Source of the DNA: Microlunatus soli
GTDB taxonomy: Bacteria > Actinomycetota > Actinomycetes > Propionibacteriales > Propionibacteriaceae
Direction: 5' to 3'
Length of the DNA stretch: 64,000 bases
Assembly (NCBI RefSeq): GCF_900105385.1
Contig: NZ_LT629772.1
Span: 6,014,001-6,078,000, forward strand
Positions 8,413 to 15,770 of the stretch are shown here, one piece after another. Below the pieces are notes generated by a model that was not told the DNA's origin, did not search any database, and saw only the letters and a program-made list of their open reading frames with translations. Positions within the stretch are counted from its first letter, which is position 1; every line of letters begins with the position of its first letter. The position numbers were made by a program, and so were the translations under genes.

Positions 8413-8432
8413 TTGTCCTGGAGGTGGTTCCC

Positions 8433-10154
8433 ATGACGACCGCTGATGACGCAGGCGCTGCTGCCGAGGGCCGCCGCCGATGGGCGCAGGCGTACGCCGA
8501 GGCCGAGGCTGCGGGCAGGGTCCGGGAGGCGGACTTCAGCACCTTGTCCGGGACCGAGGTCGATCCCGTCTACGGGCCGCCCGAGGGCAGTGCGGATCCG
8601 CGGATGGAGCGGATCGGTTGGCCGGGGGAGTTCCCGTACACCCGGGGTCTGTATCCGACCGGCTATCGGGGTCGGTCGTGGACGATCCGGCAGTTCGCCG
8701 GCTTCGGGAACGCGCAACAGACCAACGAGCGCTACAAGATGATCTTGAAGGCCGGCGGCGGCGGGCTGAGCGTCGCCTTCGACATGCCGACCCTGATGGG
8801 CCGGGATTCCGACGATCCGCGCAGTCTCGGTGAGGTCGGGCACTGTGGGGTGGCGATCGACTCGGCCGCCGACATGGAGGCACTGTTCGACGGCATCGAC
8901 CTCGGGGGCGTCACGACGTCGATGACGATCTCGGGTCCGGCCGTTCCGGCGTTCTGCATGTACGTCGTCGCCGCCGAGCGCCAGGGTGCCGACATCAGCA
9001 CCCTGAACGGCACCCTGCAGACCGACATCTACAAGGAGTACATCGCCCAGAAGGAGTGGCTGTTCGCTCCCGAGCCGCACCTGCGACTGATCGGCGACCT
9101 GATGGAGTACACCAGCTCCACGATGCCGGACTACAAGCCGCTCAGCGTCAGTGGCTACCACATCCGTGAGGCCGGCTCGACCGCAGCGCAGGAACTCGCC
9201 TTCACCCTGGCCGACGGATTCGGCTACGTCGAGCTCGGGCTGTCCCGAGGTCTGCACATCGACCGGTTCGCACCCGGCCTGAGCTTCTTCTTCGACGCCC
9301 ATGTCGATTTCTTCGAGGAGATCGCGAAGTTCCGCGCCGCACGCCGGATCTGGGCGCGCTGGATGCGCGATCGGTACGGCGCCACGACGGCCAAGGCGCA
9401 GTGGCTGCGGTTCCACACCCAGACCGCCGGCGTCTCGCTGACCGCGCAACAGCCGTACAACAACGTGGTCCGGACCGCCGTCGAGGCGATGGCGGCGGTG
9501 CTCGGGGGCACGAATTCCCTGCACACCAACGCCTTGGACGAGACGTTGGCCCTGCCCACCGAGCGTGCCGCGGAGATCGCGTTGCGGACCCAGCAGGTGA
9601 TCGGCGAGGAGACCGGGGTGGCGAACGTTGCCGACCCGCTCGGCGGATCCTGGTACGTCGAGGAGCTCACCGATCGGCTGGAGGCCGAGGCGGAGAAGAT
9701 CTTCGCCCAGATCGAGGAGATGGGCCAGATCGGTCGGACCACCGAGCACCCGATCGGGCCGATCACCGCAGGACTGCTGCGCGGCATCGAGGACGGCTGG
9801 TTCACCTCGGAGATCGCCGACGCGTCCTTCGCCTATCAGACCAAGCTGGAGAAGGGCGACAAACTGATCGTCGGGGTCAACAGCCACACCGAGTCGATCA
9901 CCGACGAGCTGGAGATCCTGCGGGTCAGTCACGAGGTCGAGACCGAGCAGCGCTCGGTCCTGCAGCGGCGCCGCGGTGCGCGTGATCAACAAGCGGTCGA
10001 TGACGCTCTTGCTGAGATGATCGCTGCCGCGCGGGGAACGGACAACCTGATCGAGCCGATGCTCGCCGCGGTGCGTGCCGAGGCGACGATGGGGGAGATC
10101 TGCGATGCGTTGCGGACCGAGTGGGGCGAGTACACCGAACCGGCCCGGTTCTGA
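8433..10154 (+). CDS. icmA: isobutyryl-CoA mutase large (catalytic) subunit
   Basis: 573 aa, the size of stand-alone catalytic subunits without a B12-binding domain. It is a TIM-barrel acyl-CoA mutase. Phe88 ('WTIRQF') and Gln206 ('KEYIAQKEW') occupy the positions that are Tyr and Arg in methylmalonyl-CoA mutase. Phe plus Gln is the published isobutyryl-CoA mutase signature. The enzyme interconverts isobutyryl-CoA and n-butyryl-CoA with adenosylcobalamin held by a separate small subunit (IcmB), which is not in the window. ATG 8433 is chosen over GTG 8424 because the GGAGGTGG site then has proper spacing. Confidence 0.88.
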   Translation: MTTADDAGAAAEGRRRWAQAYAEAEAAGRVREADFSTLSGTEVDPVYGPPEGSADPRMERIGWPGEFPYTRGLYPTGYRGRSWTIRQFAGFGNAQQTNERYKMILKAGGGGLSVAFDMPTLMGRDSDDPRSLGEVGHCGVAIDSAADMEALFDGIDLGGVTTSMTISGPAVPAFCMYVVAAERQGADISTLNGTLQTDIYKEYIAQKEWLFAPEPHLRLIGDLMEYTSSTMPDYKPLSVSGYHIREAGSTAAQELAFTLADGFGYVELGLSRGLHIDRFAPGLSFFFDAHVDFFEEIAKFRAARRIWARWMRDRYGATTAKAQWLRFHTQTAGVSLTAQQPYNNVVRTAVEAMAAVLGGTNSLHTNALDETLALPTERAAEIALRTQQVIGEETGVANVADPLGGSWYVEELTDRLEAEAEKIFAQIEEMGQIGRTTEHPIGPITAGLLRGIEDGWFTSEIADASFAYQTKLEKGDKLIVGVNSHTESITDELEILRVSHEVETEQRSVLQRRRGARDQQAVDDALAEMIAAARGTDNLIEPMLAAVRAEATMGEICDALRTEWGEYTEPARF

Positions 10155-10167
10155 GTCCCGCTCAGGC

Positions 10168-10695
10168 TCAGCCGATCCTGCTCAAGTGATCTTGGTCGTC
10201 GCTGTCGCCACCGATCGCCGCGGCATAGGCCGCGGCCAGCCGCTGCATCGCTGACGGTCCGTCGCGATGCCGAGCCGGGGCACCGAGATGGAGGGTGCGT
10301 AACTCGTCCATGAAGTCGTCCCAGAGATCGCTGCCGCCCTCCTCAAGGACTTCGGCGCGGACTCGGAGACGACGACTCGTCGGCCGATGTCGACGACCCC
10401 AGGCGCCGAGCTGGGCGAAGATCGGCACCAGCTGGATCGCTTCCTCGGTGAGGCTGTAGGCGGCGCGCTTGCCGTGCCCCGCCGACTCCCGGGTGAGCAG
10501 ACCGGAGGCGGTCAGGCGCTTCAGCCGGTCGGCCAGGATGTTGGAGGCGATGCCTTCCTCCGAACCGTTCAGCAGCTCGCGGAAGTAGCGCCGGTTGCCG
10601 AACATGATGTCTCGCAGCACCAGCAGACTCCAACTGTCGCCGAACGCTTCGACTGCGGCATTGATCGGGCATCCCGATCGTGGCTGTCTGGCCAT
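10168..10695 (-). CDS. HxlR family transcriptional regulator
   Basis: 175 aa from ATG 10695, which has a GGAGG site a few bases upstream on its strand. An N-terminal Cys ('RSGCPINAAVEAFGDSWSLLVLRDIMFG') and the winged helix 'ASNILADRLKRLTASGLLTRE' are diagnostic of HxlR proteins, many of which sense aldehydes, quinones or redox stress through that Cys. The C-terminal 60 residues are variable. It is divergent from the DHFR-like reductase gene, with a clean inverted repeat in the shared promoter region. It converges on icmA, whose stop is 13 nt away. Confidence 0.88.
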   Translation of the reverse strand: MARQPRSGCPINAAVEAFGDSWSLLVLRDIMFGNRRYFRELLNGSEEGIASNILADRLKRLTASGLLTRESAGHGKRAAYSLTEEAIQLVPIFAQLGAWGRRHRPTSRRLRVRAEVLEEGGSDLWDDFMDELRTLHLGAPARHRDGPSAMQRLAAAYAAAIGGDSDDQDHLSRIG

Positions 10696-10758
10696 GGTCC
10701 TCCTCGCAGCACCAACTGCTTGCAACTTACCACCGGGCTGGCTACGATCTCGCTAAGT

Positions 10759-10775
10759 GATTGCAATTCGCAATC
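10759..10775. promoter_or_regulatory. inverted-repeat operator between hxlR-type gene and dhfr-like gene
   Basis: GATTGC (10759-10764), spacer AATTC, then GCAATC (10770-10775) form perfect 6-bp arms. It lies 64 bp from the regulator start and about 20 bp before the reductase start, placed to control both promoters. It probably binds the adjacent HxlR protein. Confidence 0.5.
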
Positions 10776-10795
10776 GGTATCGGACGGAGTGAGTC

Positions 10796-11365
10796 ATGGG
10801 CCGGTTGATCTACTCGATGATCACCTCGCTGGACGGCTACGTGAGTGATCGGGAGGGCCGTTTCGGTTGGGGTGCCCCGGACCGCGAGGTGCACGAATTC
10901 GTGAACGAGCAGTTCGCCGGCGTCGGCACCTACCTCTACGGCCGGGCGATGTACGAGACGATGAGCTACTGGGAGACCGCCGACCGGGAGCCCGGGCAGG
11001 ACCCGTTCATCCTGGACTATGCCCGGCAGTGGCAGGGCACCGACAAGATCGTCTACTCGACCAGCCTCGACCACGCCGACAGTACGCGGACCACGATCGT
11101 GCGCAGCTTCGACCCGGGCGAGGTCGGCCGGCTCAAGGCCGAGTCCGACCGCGATCTCACTGTCGACGGCCCGACCCTGGCCGCGCAGGCGATCCGTGCC
11201 GGACTCGTCGATGAGTACCAGCTCTTCGTCGCCCCGGCGGTCGTCGGCGGCGGCCGGAGGTTCTTCCCCGACGACGTCGAACTCGATCTCGAACTGGTGG
11301 ACGAGCGACGCTTCGGCAACGGCGTCGTGCATCTGCGGTACATTCCCCGCGACCCTCGGAGTTGA
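10796..11365 (+). CDS. dihydrofolate-reductase-fold (RibD C-terminal domain) reductase
   Basis: 189 aa. The N-terminus 'IYSMITSLDGYVSDREG' and the later 'LYGRAMYETMSYW' and 'LTVDGPTLAAQAIRAGLVDEYQLFVAPAVVGGGRRFF' match the YyaP/YwjB branch of the RibD_C family. These are small NADPH-dependent reductases of mostly unknown substrate, not true folate enzymes. A ribosome site (CGGAG) precedes ATG 10796. Divergence from an HxlR regulator suggests induction by an electrophile or other stress, which is inference. The stop overlaps the next gene's start region. Confidence 0.85.
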   Translation: MGRLIYSMITSLDGYVSDREGRFGWGAPDREVHEFVNEQFAGVGTYLYGRAMYETMSYWETADREPGQDPFILDYARQWQGTDKIVYSTSLDHADSTRTTIVRSFDPGEVGRLKAESDRDLTVDGPTLAAQAIRAGLVDEYQLFVAPAVVGGGRRFFPDDVELDLELVDERRFGNGVVHLRYIPRDPRS

Positions 11366-11370
11366 TCACC

Positions 11371-12249
11371 GTGACCTCGAACGATTCGAAGTTGATCATG
11401 GAGCCGGAACGACTGATCGATGTCGGTGCCGTCGAGTTGTGTGTGCAGGCGTTCGGCTCCCGGGAGGATCCGGCGATCCTGTTGATCAGCGGGCTGGCGT
11501 CGTCGATGGACTACTGGGACGACGATTTCTGTCGGCAGCTGGCGGCAGGTTCACGACGGGTGTTGCGCTACGACCACCGCGACACCGGCCGTTCGACCTC
11601 GTGCCCGGCGGGGCGGCCGGACTACACCGGGCGGCAGTTGGTCGAGGACGTGGTCGGCCTGCTCGACGCGTTGGGCATCCGAACGGCGCATCTGGTCGGC
11701 GTATCGGCCGGTGGTGGCGTGACCCAGGAAGCCGCCCTGACGCACCCCGAACGGGTCGGCTCACTGACCTTGATCGCCACCAGCCCGGCAGTTGCGACCC
11801 ACCGGCAGCTGCCAGCATCGATCGAGCCCGTCGCGTCCTATTTCGCCGATCCACCGCCGGAACCGGACTGGGCCGACCGGGCAGCGGTGATCGACTACCT
11901 GGTCGACGCGCAACGCACCTTCATCGGCGCCGGCTTCTTCGACGAAGCAGTGGAGCGACGACTCGCCGCCCGGGTCGTCGACCGGACGCGCGACATCGCC
12001 GCTGCCAGTGGCAATCACTGGCTGTGCGAGCCGGGCGATCAGGTGCGGGGGTCGCTGACGCAGATCGATCGGCCGACACTCGTGCTGCACGGCGACCGCG
12101 ACGCCTTCTTCCCGTTCGGGCATGCCGAGGCGCTGGCGGCGGAGATCCCCGGTGCGCGGCTTGTGCCGCTGCAGGGCATGGGCCATCAGTCGCCGCCGTC
12201 ACAGGTCTGGCCGATCGTCGTACCGGAGATCCTGCGGCTGACTGGCTAG
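11371..12249 (+). CDS. alpha/beta hydrolase
   Basis: About 292 aa. The oxyanion and nucleophile elements are visible: 'ILLISGLASSMDYWDD', 'LRYDHRDTGRS', and nucleophile Ser in 'LVGVSAGGGV' (GxSxG). The acid and base are likely in 'LHGDRDAFFPFGHAE' and 'GMGHQSPP'. GTG 11371 has GGAG at 11358-11361; TTG 11362 and ATG 11398 are alternatives. The gene is coupled to the reductase gene upstream. The substrate is unknown; homologues are annotated as esterases or aclacinomycin-methylesterase-like proteins. It converges on the DUF3349 pair. Confidence 0.85.
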   Translation: MTSNDSKLIMEPERLIDVGAVELCVQAFGSREDPAILLISGLASSMDYWDDDFCRQLAAGSRRVLRYDHRDTGRSTSCPAGRPDYTGRQLVEDVVGLLDALGIRTAHLVGVSAGGGVTQEAALTHPERVGSLTLIATSPAVATHRQLPASIEPVASYFADPPPEPDWADRAAVIDYLVDAQRTFIGAGFFDEAVERRLAARVVDRTRDIAAASGNHWLCEPGDQVRGSLTQIDRPTLVLHGDRDAFFPFGHAEALAAEIPGARLVPLQGMGHQSPPSQVWPIVVPEILRLTG

Positions 12250-12259
12250 TGTGTGCGTC

Positions 12260-12574
12260 TCAGCCGCGGTTGGGGTCGGCCAACGGCCAGCCGGCCGCCG
12301 CCAGCCGTGATCGCACCCGGGCGACGTCTTCCTCACGGGGCATCTCGTCGGTGAGCTTGGTGATCTGCACCCCGATGTCGACGTTGGTCGCACCGTCGAT
12401 GATCTCCGCACCCTGGTTGCGCCGGATGATCGCCTCGGCGATCTGGTGCACCTCCTCGGAGGACAACCGGCGCGCCAACAGGGCGAACAGCGGAACGTAG
12501 TCCTGTTCGGGGACTCCATCGGGATAGCCGACCCGCAACCAGTTGATGATCGCGGCCAGGAACGAGGGCGTCAC
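12260..12574 (-). CDS. DUF3349 protein (second copy)
   Basis: 104 aa. It shares the DUF3349 pattern with its neighbour: 'INWLRVGYPDGVPEQDYVPLFALLARRLSSEEV' then 'RSRLAAAGWPLADP' at the end. The fold is a small helical module of unknown function. Its start overlaps the stop of the other DUF3349 gene by 4 nt, so the two are translationally coupled and arose by tandem duplication. A similar order (Pit transporter, small membrane protein, DUF3349) is what I remember from Mycobacterium tuberculosis Rv0545c-Rv0543c. Confidence 0.85.
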   Translation of the reverse strand: MTPSFLAAIINWLRVGYPDGVPEQDYVPLFALLARRLSSEEVHQIAEAIIRRNQGAEIIDGATNVDIGVQITKLTDEMPREEDVARVRSRLAAAGWPLADPNRG

Positions 12575-12948
12575 GGCCGGTCGCCGCCGGCGGAGTCCTC
12601 GGTCGGCACGTCGAGCTCATCGGCCAACGGCCAGCCGCCGGCGGTCAGATGTGCCGAGACCCGCTGGATGTCGGAGGCGGACGGCTGTTCGTCCAGGACG
12701 CGACGGATCAGCTCCTCGATCTCGTCCTGGCCGATGACGCCGTTGGCCAACGCCGCCGATCCCTGCGCCGTGAGTTCGCCGACGATCTCGCGGACCTGAT
12801 CGTCGGTCAGTCGTCGCTTGAGCAGGGCGACGACGGCGAACCGATCGGTCGGCGGGATCCCGTCGGGGTAACCGGCGGTGAGCCAGCCGAGCACTCGGCG
12901 GACGACCGACGTACCTCGCTCGTCGGTCTGGGGAGTGTTCGTGGCCAT
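12571..12948 (-). CDS. DUF3349 protein (first copy)
   Basis: 125 aa. It contains 'VLGWLTAGYPDGIPPTDRFAVVALLKRRLTDDQVREIV', a central 'EIEELIRRVL' helix, and 'VSAHLTAGGWPLADELD' near the end, matching the paralogue downstream with about 20 additional residues at both termini. Function is unknown. It lies 32 nt after the small membrane protein and is part of the Pit operon, so a role linked to phosphate uptake or its regulation is a reasonable hypothesis. Confidence 0.85.
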   Translation of the reverse strand: MATNTPQTDERGTSVVRRVLGWLTAGYPDGIPPTDRFAVVALLKRRLTDDQVREIVGELTAQGSAALANGVIGQDEIEELIRRVLDEQPSASDIQRVSAHLTAGGWPLADELDVPTEDSAGGDRP

Positions 12949-12980
12949 CTCGGCTCCTCTCCGTGCTCGAACACCGACGA

Positions 12981-13247
12981 TCAGTGCGGGAAAAGTTGTT
13001 TGCCGAAGACGATCACGACAATACCGAACAGCGCAACGGCGATCACGACGCCGAAGATGACGTAGGCCAACGCTCGGCCCGACGAACTGGTCTCACCGGT
13101 GACGGTGCCATCGGCGTTCACGGTCCGTCCGGCGTTCAGCGAACGCAGGCCGAGGGCGAACAGCGCGGGCAGGCCGGCGCCCAGCAGGATGCCGACCGCG
13201 ATGACCTTCCACAGCGCGCTGAGGGTTTCGGTGACGATCTCTCCCAT
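12981..13247 (-). CDS. small two-helix membrane protein of the Pit operon
   Basis: 88 aa. Two hydrophobic segments (about residues 12-33 and 60-82) flank a polar loop 'NAGRTVNADGTVTGETSSSGR'. It sits 10 nt downstream of the Pit transporter and has an AGGAG-like ribosome site. It occupies the position of the small membrane gene between pitA and DUF3349 genes in mycobacteria (Rv0544c, from memory). A role as an accessory subunit of the transporter is possible but not demonstrated by sequence. Confidence 0.8.
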   Translation of the reverse strand: MGEIVTETLSALWKVIAVGILLGAGLPALFALGLRSLNAGRTVNADGTVTGETSSSGRALAYVIFGVVIAVALFGIVVIVFGKQLFPH

Positions 13248-13257
13248 GATGTTCTCC

Positions 13258-14454
13258 TCAGGCCTTGGCCACGTCGGCCGGAATCGTCTCGTCGGCCGGA
13301 GCGACGCCGCCCTGCCACTCGGAGTTGACGTTGTCGGGATCGACCTTGGTCCGGCGGGACCGCAGATACATGGACGCCGACGCGGCGATCAGCAGCGCCA
13401 GCACGACGGCGGTGCCGACGTTCGGTCCGAGGGCACTGGCGATCAGGTGGCACAGTGCTCCGACGATGCCGGCGGCGGGCAGCGTGATCAGCCAGGCTGC
13501 GACCATCCGGCCGGCGACGTTCCAGCGGACCTCGGCCCCCTTCTTGCCGATGCCGGAACCGAGGATCGAACCGGTCGCGACGTGAGTGGTGGACAGCGCC
13601 ATGCCGAGGTGGGAAGAGGTCAGGATCGCCGCTGCCGAAGCGGTCTCGGCGGCCATCCCCTGCGGCGACTCGATCTCCACCAGTCCCTTGCCGAGTGTCC
13701 GGATGACCCGCCAGCCGCCGATGTAGGTTCCGGCGGCAATGGCGATCGCGCAGGCGAACTTGACCCACAGCGGGATCGATTCGGTGTTGGTCCATGATCC
13801 GTACGCGATCAGCGCCAGGGTGATCACCCCCATTGTCTTCTGCGCGTCGCCGGTGCCGTGTGCCAGCGAGACCAGCGATGCCGAACCGATCTGGCCCCAG
13901 CGGAAACCCTTCTCCCGAGCTCCGGGCGCCACCTTCGCGGTGATCGTGTAGACCAGCCGGGTGCCGATCGCGGCGACCAGCGCGGCGATCACCGGGGCGA
14001 ACAGGGCGGGCAGGATGATCGAGGTCACCACGCCGCTCCACTTGACGCCACCCCAGCCGAGCGCGGCGATGGCCGATCCGATCAGCCCGCCGAACAAGGC
14101 GTGGGAGGAACTGGAGGGCAGTCCGAGCAACCAGGTGGTGAGGTTCCACAGGATGCCGCCGACCAGACCGGCGAACACGATGGTCAGGATTGGCACGCCC
14201 ATCAGGTCGGCCAACGGGGCGCCGTTCTCGCCCTGGATGTCGACGACCTTGTTGGTGACGGTGAGCGCGACCTCGATGGACAGGAACGCGCCGACCAGGT
14301 TCAGTACCGCCGAGAGGGCGACGGCGGTCCGGGGCTTCAGGGCGCCGGTGGCGATGGACGTCGCCATCGCGTTCCCGGTGTCGTGAAATCCGTTGGTGAA
14401 GTCGAAGGCCAAGGCGACGACGATCACCACGACGAGGATGAATAAGGCTTCCAC
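13258..14454 (-). CDS. pitA: Pit family low-affinity inorganic phosphate transporter
   Basis: 398 aa with about 10 membrane helices. The PiT signature is present twice: N-terminal 'FDFTNGFHDTGNAMATSIATGAL' and the inverted repeat copy around 'LTSSHLGMALSTTHVATGSILGSGIGKKG'. PiT proteins import metal-phosphate with H+ or Na+. The gene leads an operon with the small membrane protein and two DUF3349 genes. A PHO-box-like direct repeat lies 73-115 bp upstream of its start, suggesting phosphate-dependent control. Confidence 0.93.
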   Translation of the reverse strand: MEALFILVVVIVVALAFDFTNGFHDTGNAMATSIATGALKPRTAVALSAVLNLVGAFLSIEVALTVTNKVVDIQGENGAPLADLMGVPILTIVFAGLVGGILWNLTTWLLGLPSSSSHALFGGLIGSAIAALGWGGVKWSGVVTSIILPALFAPVIAALVAAIGTRLVYTITAKVAPGAREKGFRWGQIGSASLVSLAHGTGDAQKTMGVITLALIAYGSWTNTESIPLWVKFACAIAIAAGTYIGGWRVIRTLGKGLVEIESPQGMAAETASAAAILTSSHLGMALSTTHVATGSILGSGIGKKGAEVRWNVAGRMVAAWLITLPAAGIVGALCHLIASALGPNVGTAVVLALLIAASASMYLRSRRTKVDPDNVNSEWQGGVAPADETIPADVAKA

Positions 14455-14526
14455 ACAGCAGAGTCAACGCCCTCGAAATCGTTCCCGTCGAGCCGAGAAG
14501 CGTTGCTCGGCGAGATGTTGCTGAAT

Positions 14527-14569
14527 GTTCAAACGACGTGGTGCGGTGTTCACCGATTGTTCATCTGAT
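14527..14569. promoter_or_regulatory. PHO-box-like direct repeats upstream of the Pit operon
   Basis: GTTCAAACGAC at 14527, GTTCACCGATT at 14548 and GTTCATCTGAT at 14559. The last two are adjacent 11-nt units, exactly the periodicity of PhoP direct-repeat units in Streptomyces (consensus close to GTTCACC). The first unit is 21 nt upstream of the second. The only divergent or downstream start in reach is pitA at 14454, so the site would control the Pit operon. Confidence 0.55.
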
Positions 14570-14663
14570 GCCCGACGTGGCGACCTTTGCCGAGCGCCGT
14601 CCCGTCGCCTGCTGGTAACCCTGGAGCTCGGCGACGCGGTGCCACGAATCCTGCAGCCGATGA

Positions 14664-15056
14664 TCAGTCGCGACCGGCGAGGACGCAGAACTCGTTGCCC
14701 TCCGGGTCGGCAAGGCAGACCCAGCTCTCCTCGCCGGTCTGGCCGACATCGACCCGCTGGGCCCCGAGCGCGAGCAACCTGGCCACCTCGGCGTCCTGAT
14801 CCCGGTCGGCCGGACTGAGGTCAAGGTGGACCCTGTTCTTGATCGACTTCTCTTCGGGTACCCGGGCGAAGGTCAGCGTCGGCGCGATCGGTCCGGATCG
14901 CGCCGGCTGGGCCGGCGTGTCCGCCGGTGCCGGCCCGATGCTGACGATCTCGTCGTCCTGTTCCAGCACCGCATAGCCGAGCACGGTGCACCAGAAGTCG
15001 GCCAGCCGTACCGGGTCGGCGCAGTCGATCGCGAGTTCGGTGAAGGTGCTGGTCAT
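14664..15056 (-). CDS. VOC/glyoxalase-like domain protein
   Basis: 130 aa from ATG 15056, with GGAG on its strand 6 nt upstream. It is one glyoxalase-like domain of the actinobacterial Glyoxalase_6 type: 'FTELAIDCADPVRLADFWCTVLGYAVLEQ' at the start, 'RVHLDLSPADRDQDAEVARLLALGAQRVD' in the middle and 'WVCLADPEGNEFCVL' at the end. The family includes metal-dependent isomerases, dioxygenases and resistance proteins. No specific substrate can be assigned. It stands alone, divergent from the GrpB-like gene. Confidence 0.88.
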   Translation of the reverse strand: MTSTFTELAIDCADPVRLADFWCTVLGYAVLEQDDEIVSIGPAPADTPAQPARSGPIAPTLTFARVPEEKSIKNRVHLDLSPADRDQDAEVARLLALGAQRVDVGQTGEESWVCLADPEGNEFCVLAGRD

Positions 15057-15158
15057 GGTGGTCTCCGTTCGGCCGCCGATGCGGATCATCGGCCACGTTA
15101 GCTGTGTCGGCGAGCAGCCGCGCGGTGTCGGGCGCAGAGCATCTGCCAGGATCGCGCT

Positions 15159-15770
15159 GTGCATGGTCCGACGCCGGAGAAGAAGGTCGACAGGGAAGCG
15201 CTGACGACGGCTGGCTTGGGCTTGGACTACTCGGTGCTCCGGCTCGCCCGGACGACGGGGGCCTGGGTGGCCGCGGGGCAGGTGCTGGCCGAGCGGGTGG
15301 CCGCCGTGCTCGACGGGTCGGTGGCCGCCGTCGAACCGGTCGGCTCGTCCTCAGTACCAGGGCTGCTGGCCAAACCGATCATCGACCTCGCCGTCGGTGT
15401 CCGATCCGATCAGCGGTTCGCGCCGGTGCAGCGCCGCCTGCTGAACGACGGCTGGATCTATCGGGGTGATGCCGGTAGCGACGGCGGTCGACTGTTCGTC
15501 CTGGAGACGCGGCCGCGGTACCGGGTGGCCCATCTCCATGTCGTCGGACACGGCGACGAGCAGTGGCGGAACTATCTGCGGTTTCGCGATCTGCTGCGGC
15601 GTGACCCTCGAGCTCGACGTCGCTATGAGGCGGTGAAGACCGCCCTTGCCGCCGAGGGCGTCGACCGGCGCAGCTACACGGCGGGTAAGACCGAGGTGGT
15701 CGCCGCACTGCTGCATGCTGACCGTGCGCTCGGCGAGGAGGGCCGACGCGCCCGGCGTTCACTACCATGA
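15159..15770 (+). CDS. GrpB/UPF0157 family nucleotidyltransferase-fold protein
   Basis: 203 aa. The family motif is 'AAVEPVGSSSVPGLLAKPIIDLAVGV', a GS...D-x-D-like nucleotidyltransferase element, followed by 'VAHLHVVGHGDEQWRNYLRFRDLLRRDPRARRRYEAVK' which is typical of GrpB proteins. Biochemical function is not established for the family; CoaE fusions elsewhere hint at a link to coenzyme A. GTG 15159 is the only start in frame. The stop overlaps the next gene's ATG by 4 nt. Confidence 0.85.
   Translation: MHGPTPEKKVDREALTTAGLGLDYSVLRLARTTGAWVAAGQVLAERVAAVLDGSVAAVEPVGSSSVPGLLAKPIIDLAVGVRSDQRFAPVQRRLLNDGWIYRGDAGSDGGRLFVLETRPRYRVAHLHVVGHGDEQWRNYLRFRDLLRRDPRARRRYEAVKTALAAEGVDRRSYTAGKTEVVAALLHADRALGEEGRRARRSLP

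Noticed and set aside
8433-10154. Annotation as methylmalonyl-CoA mutase
   Set aside because: The Phe/Gln residue pair and the absence of a B12 domain fit isobutyryl-CoA mutase large subunit better.
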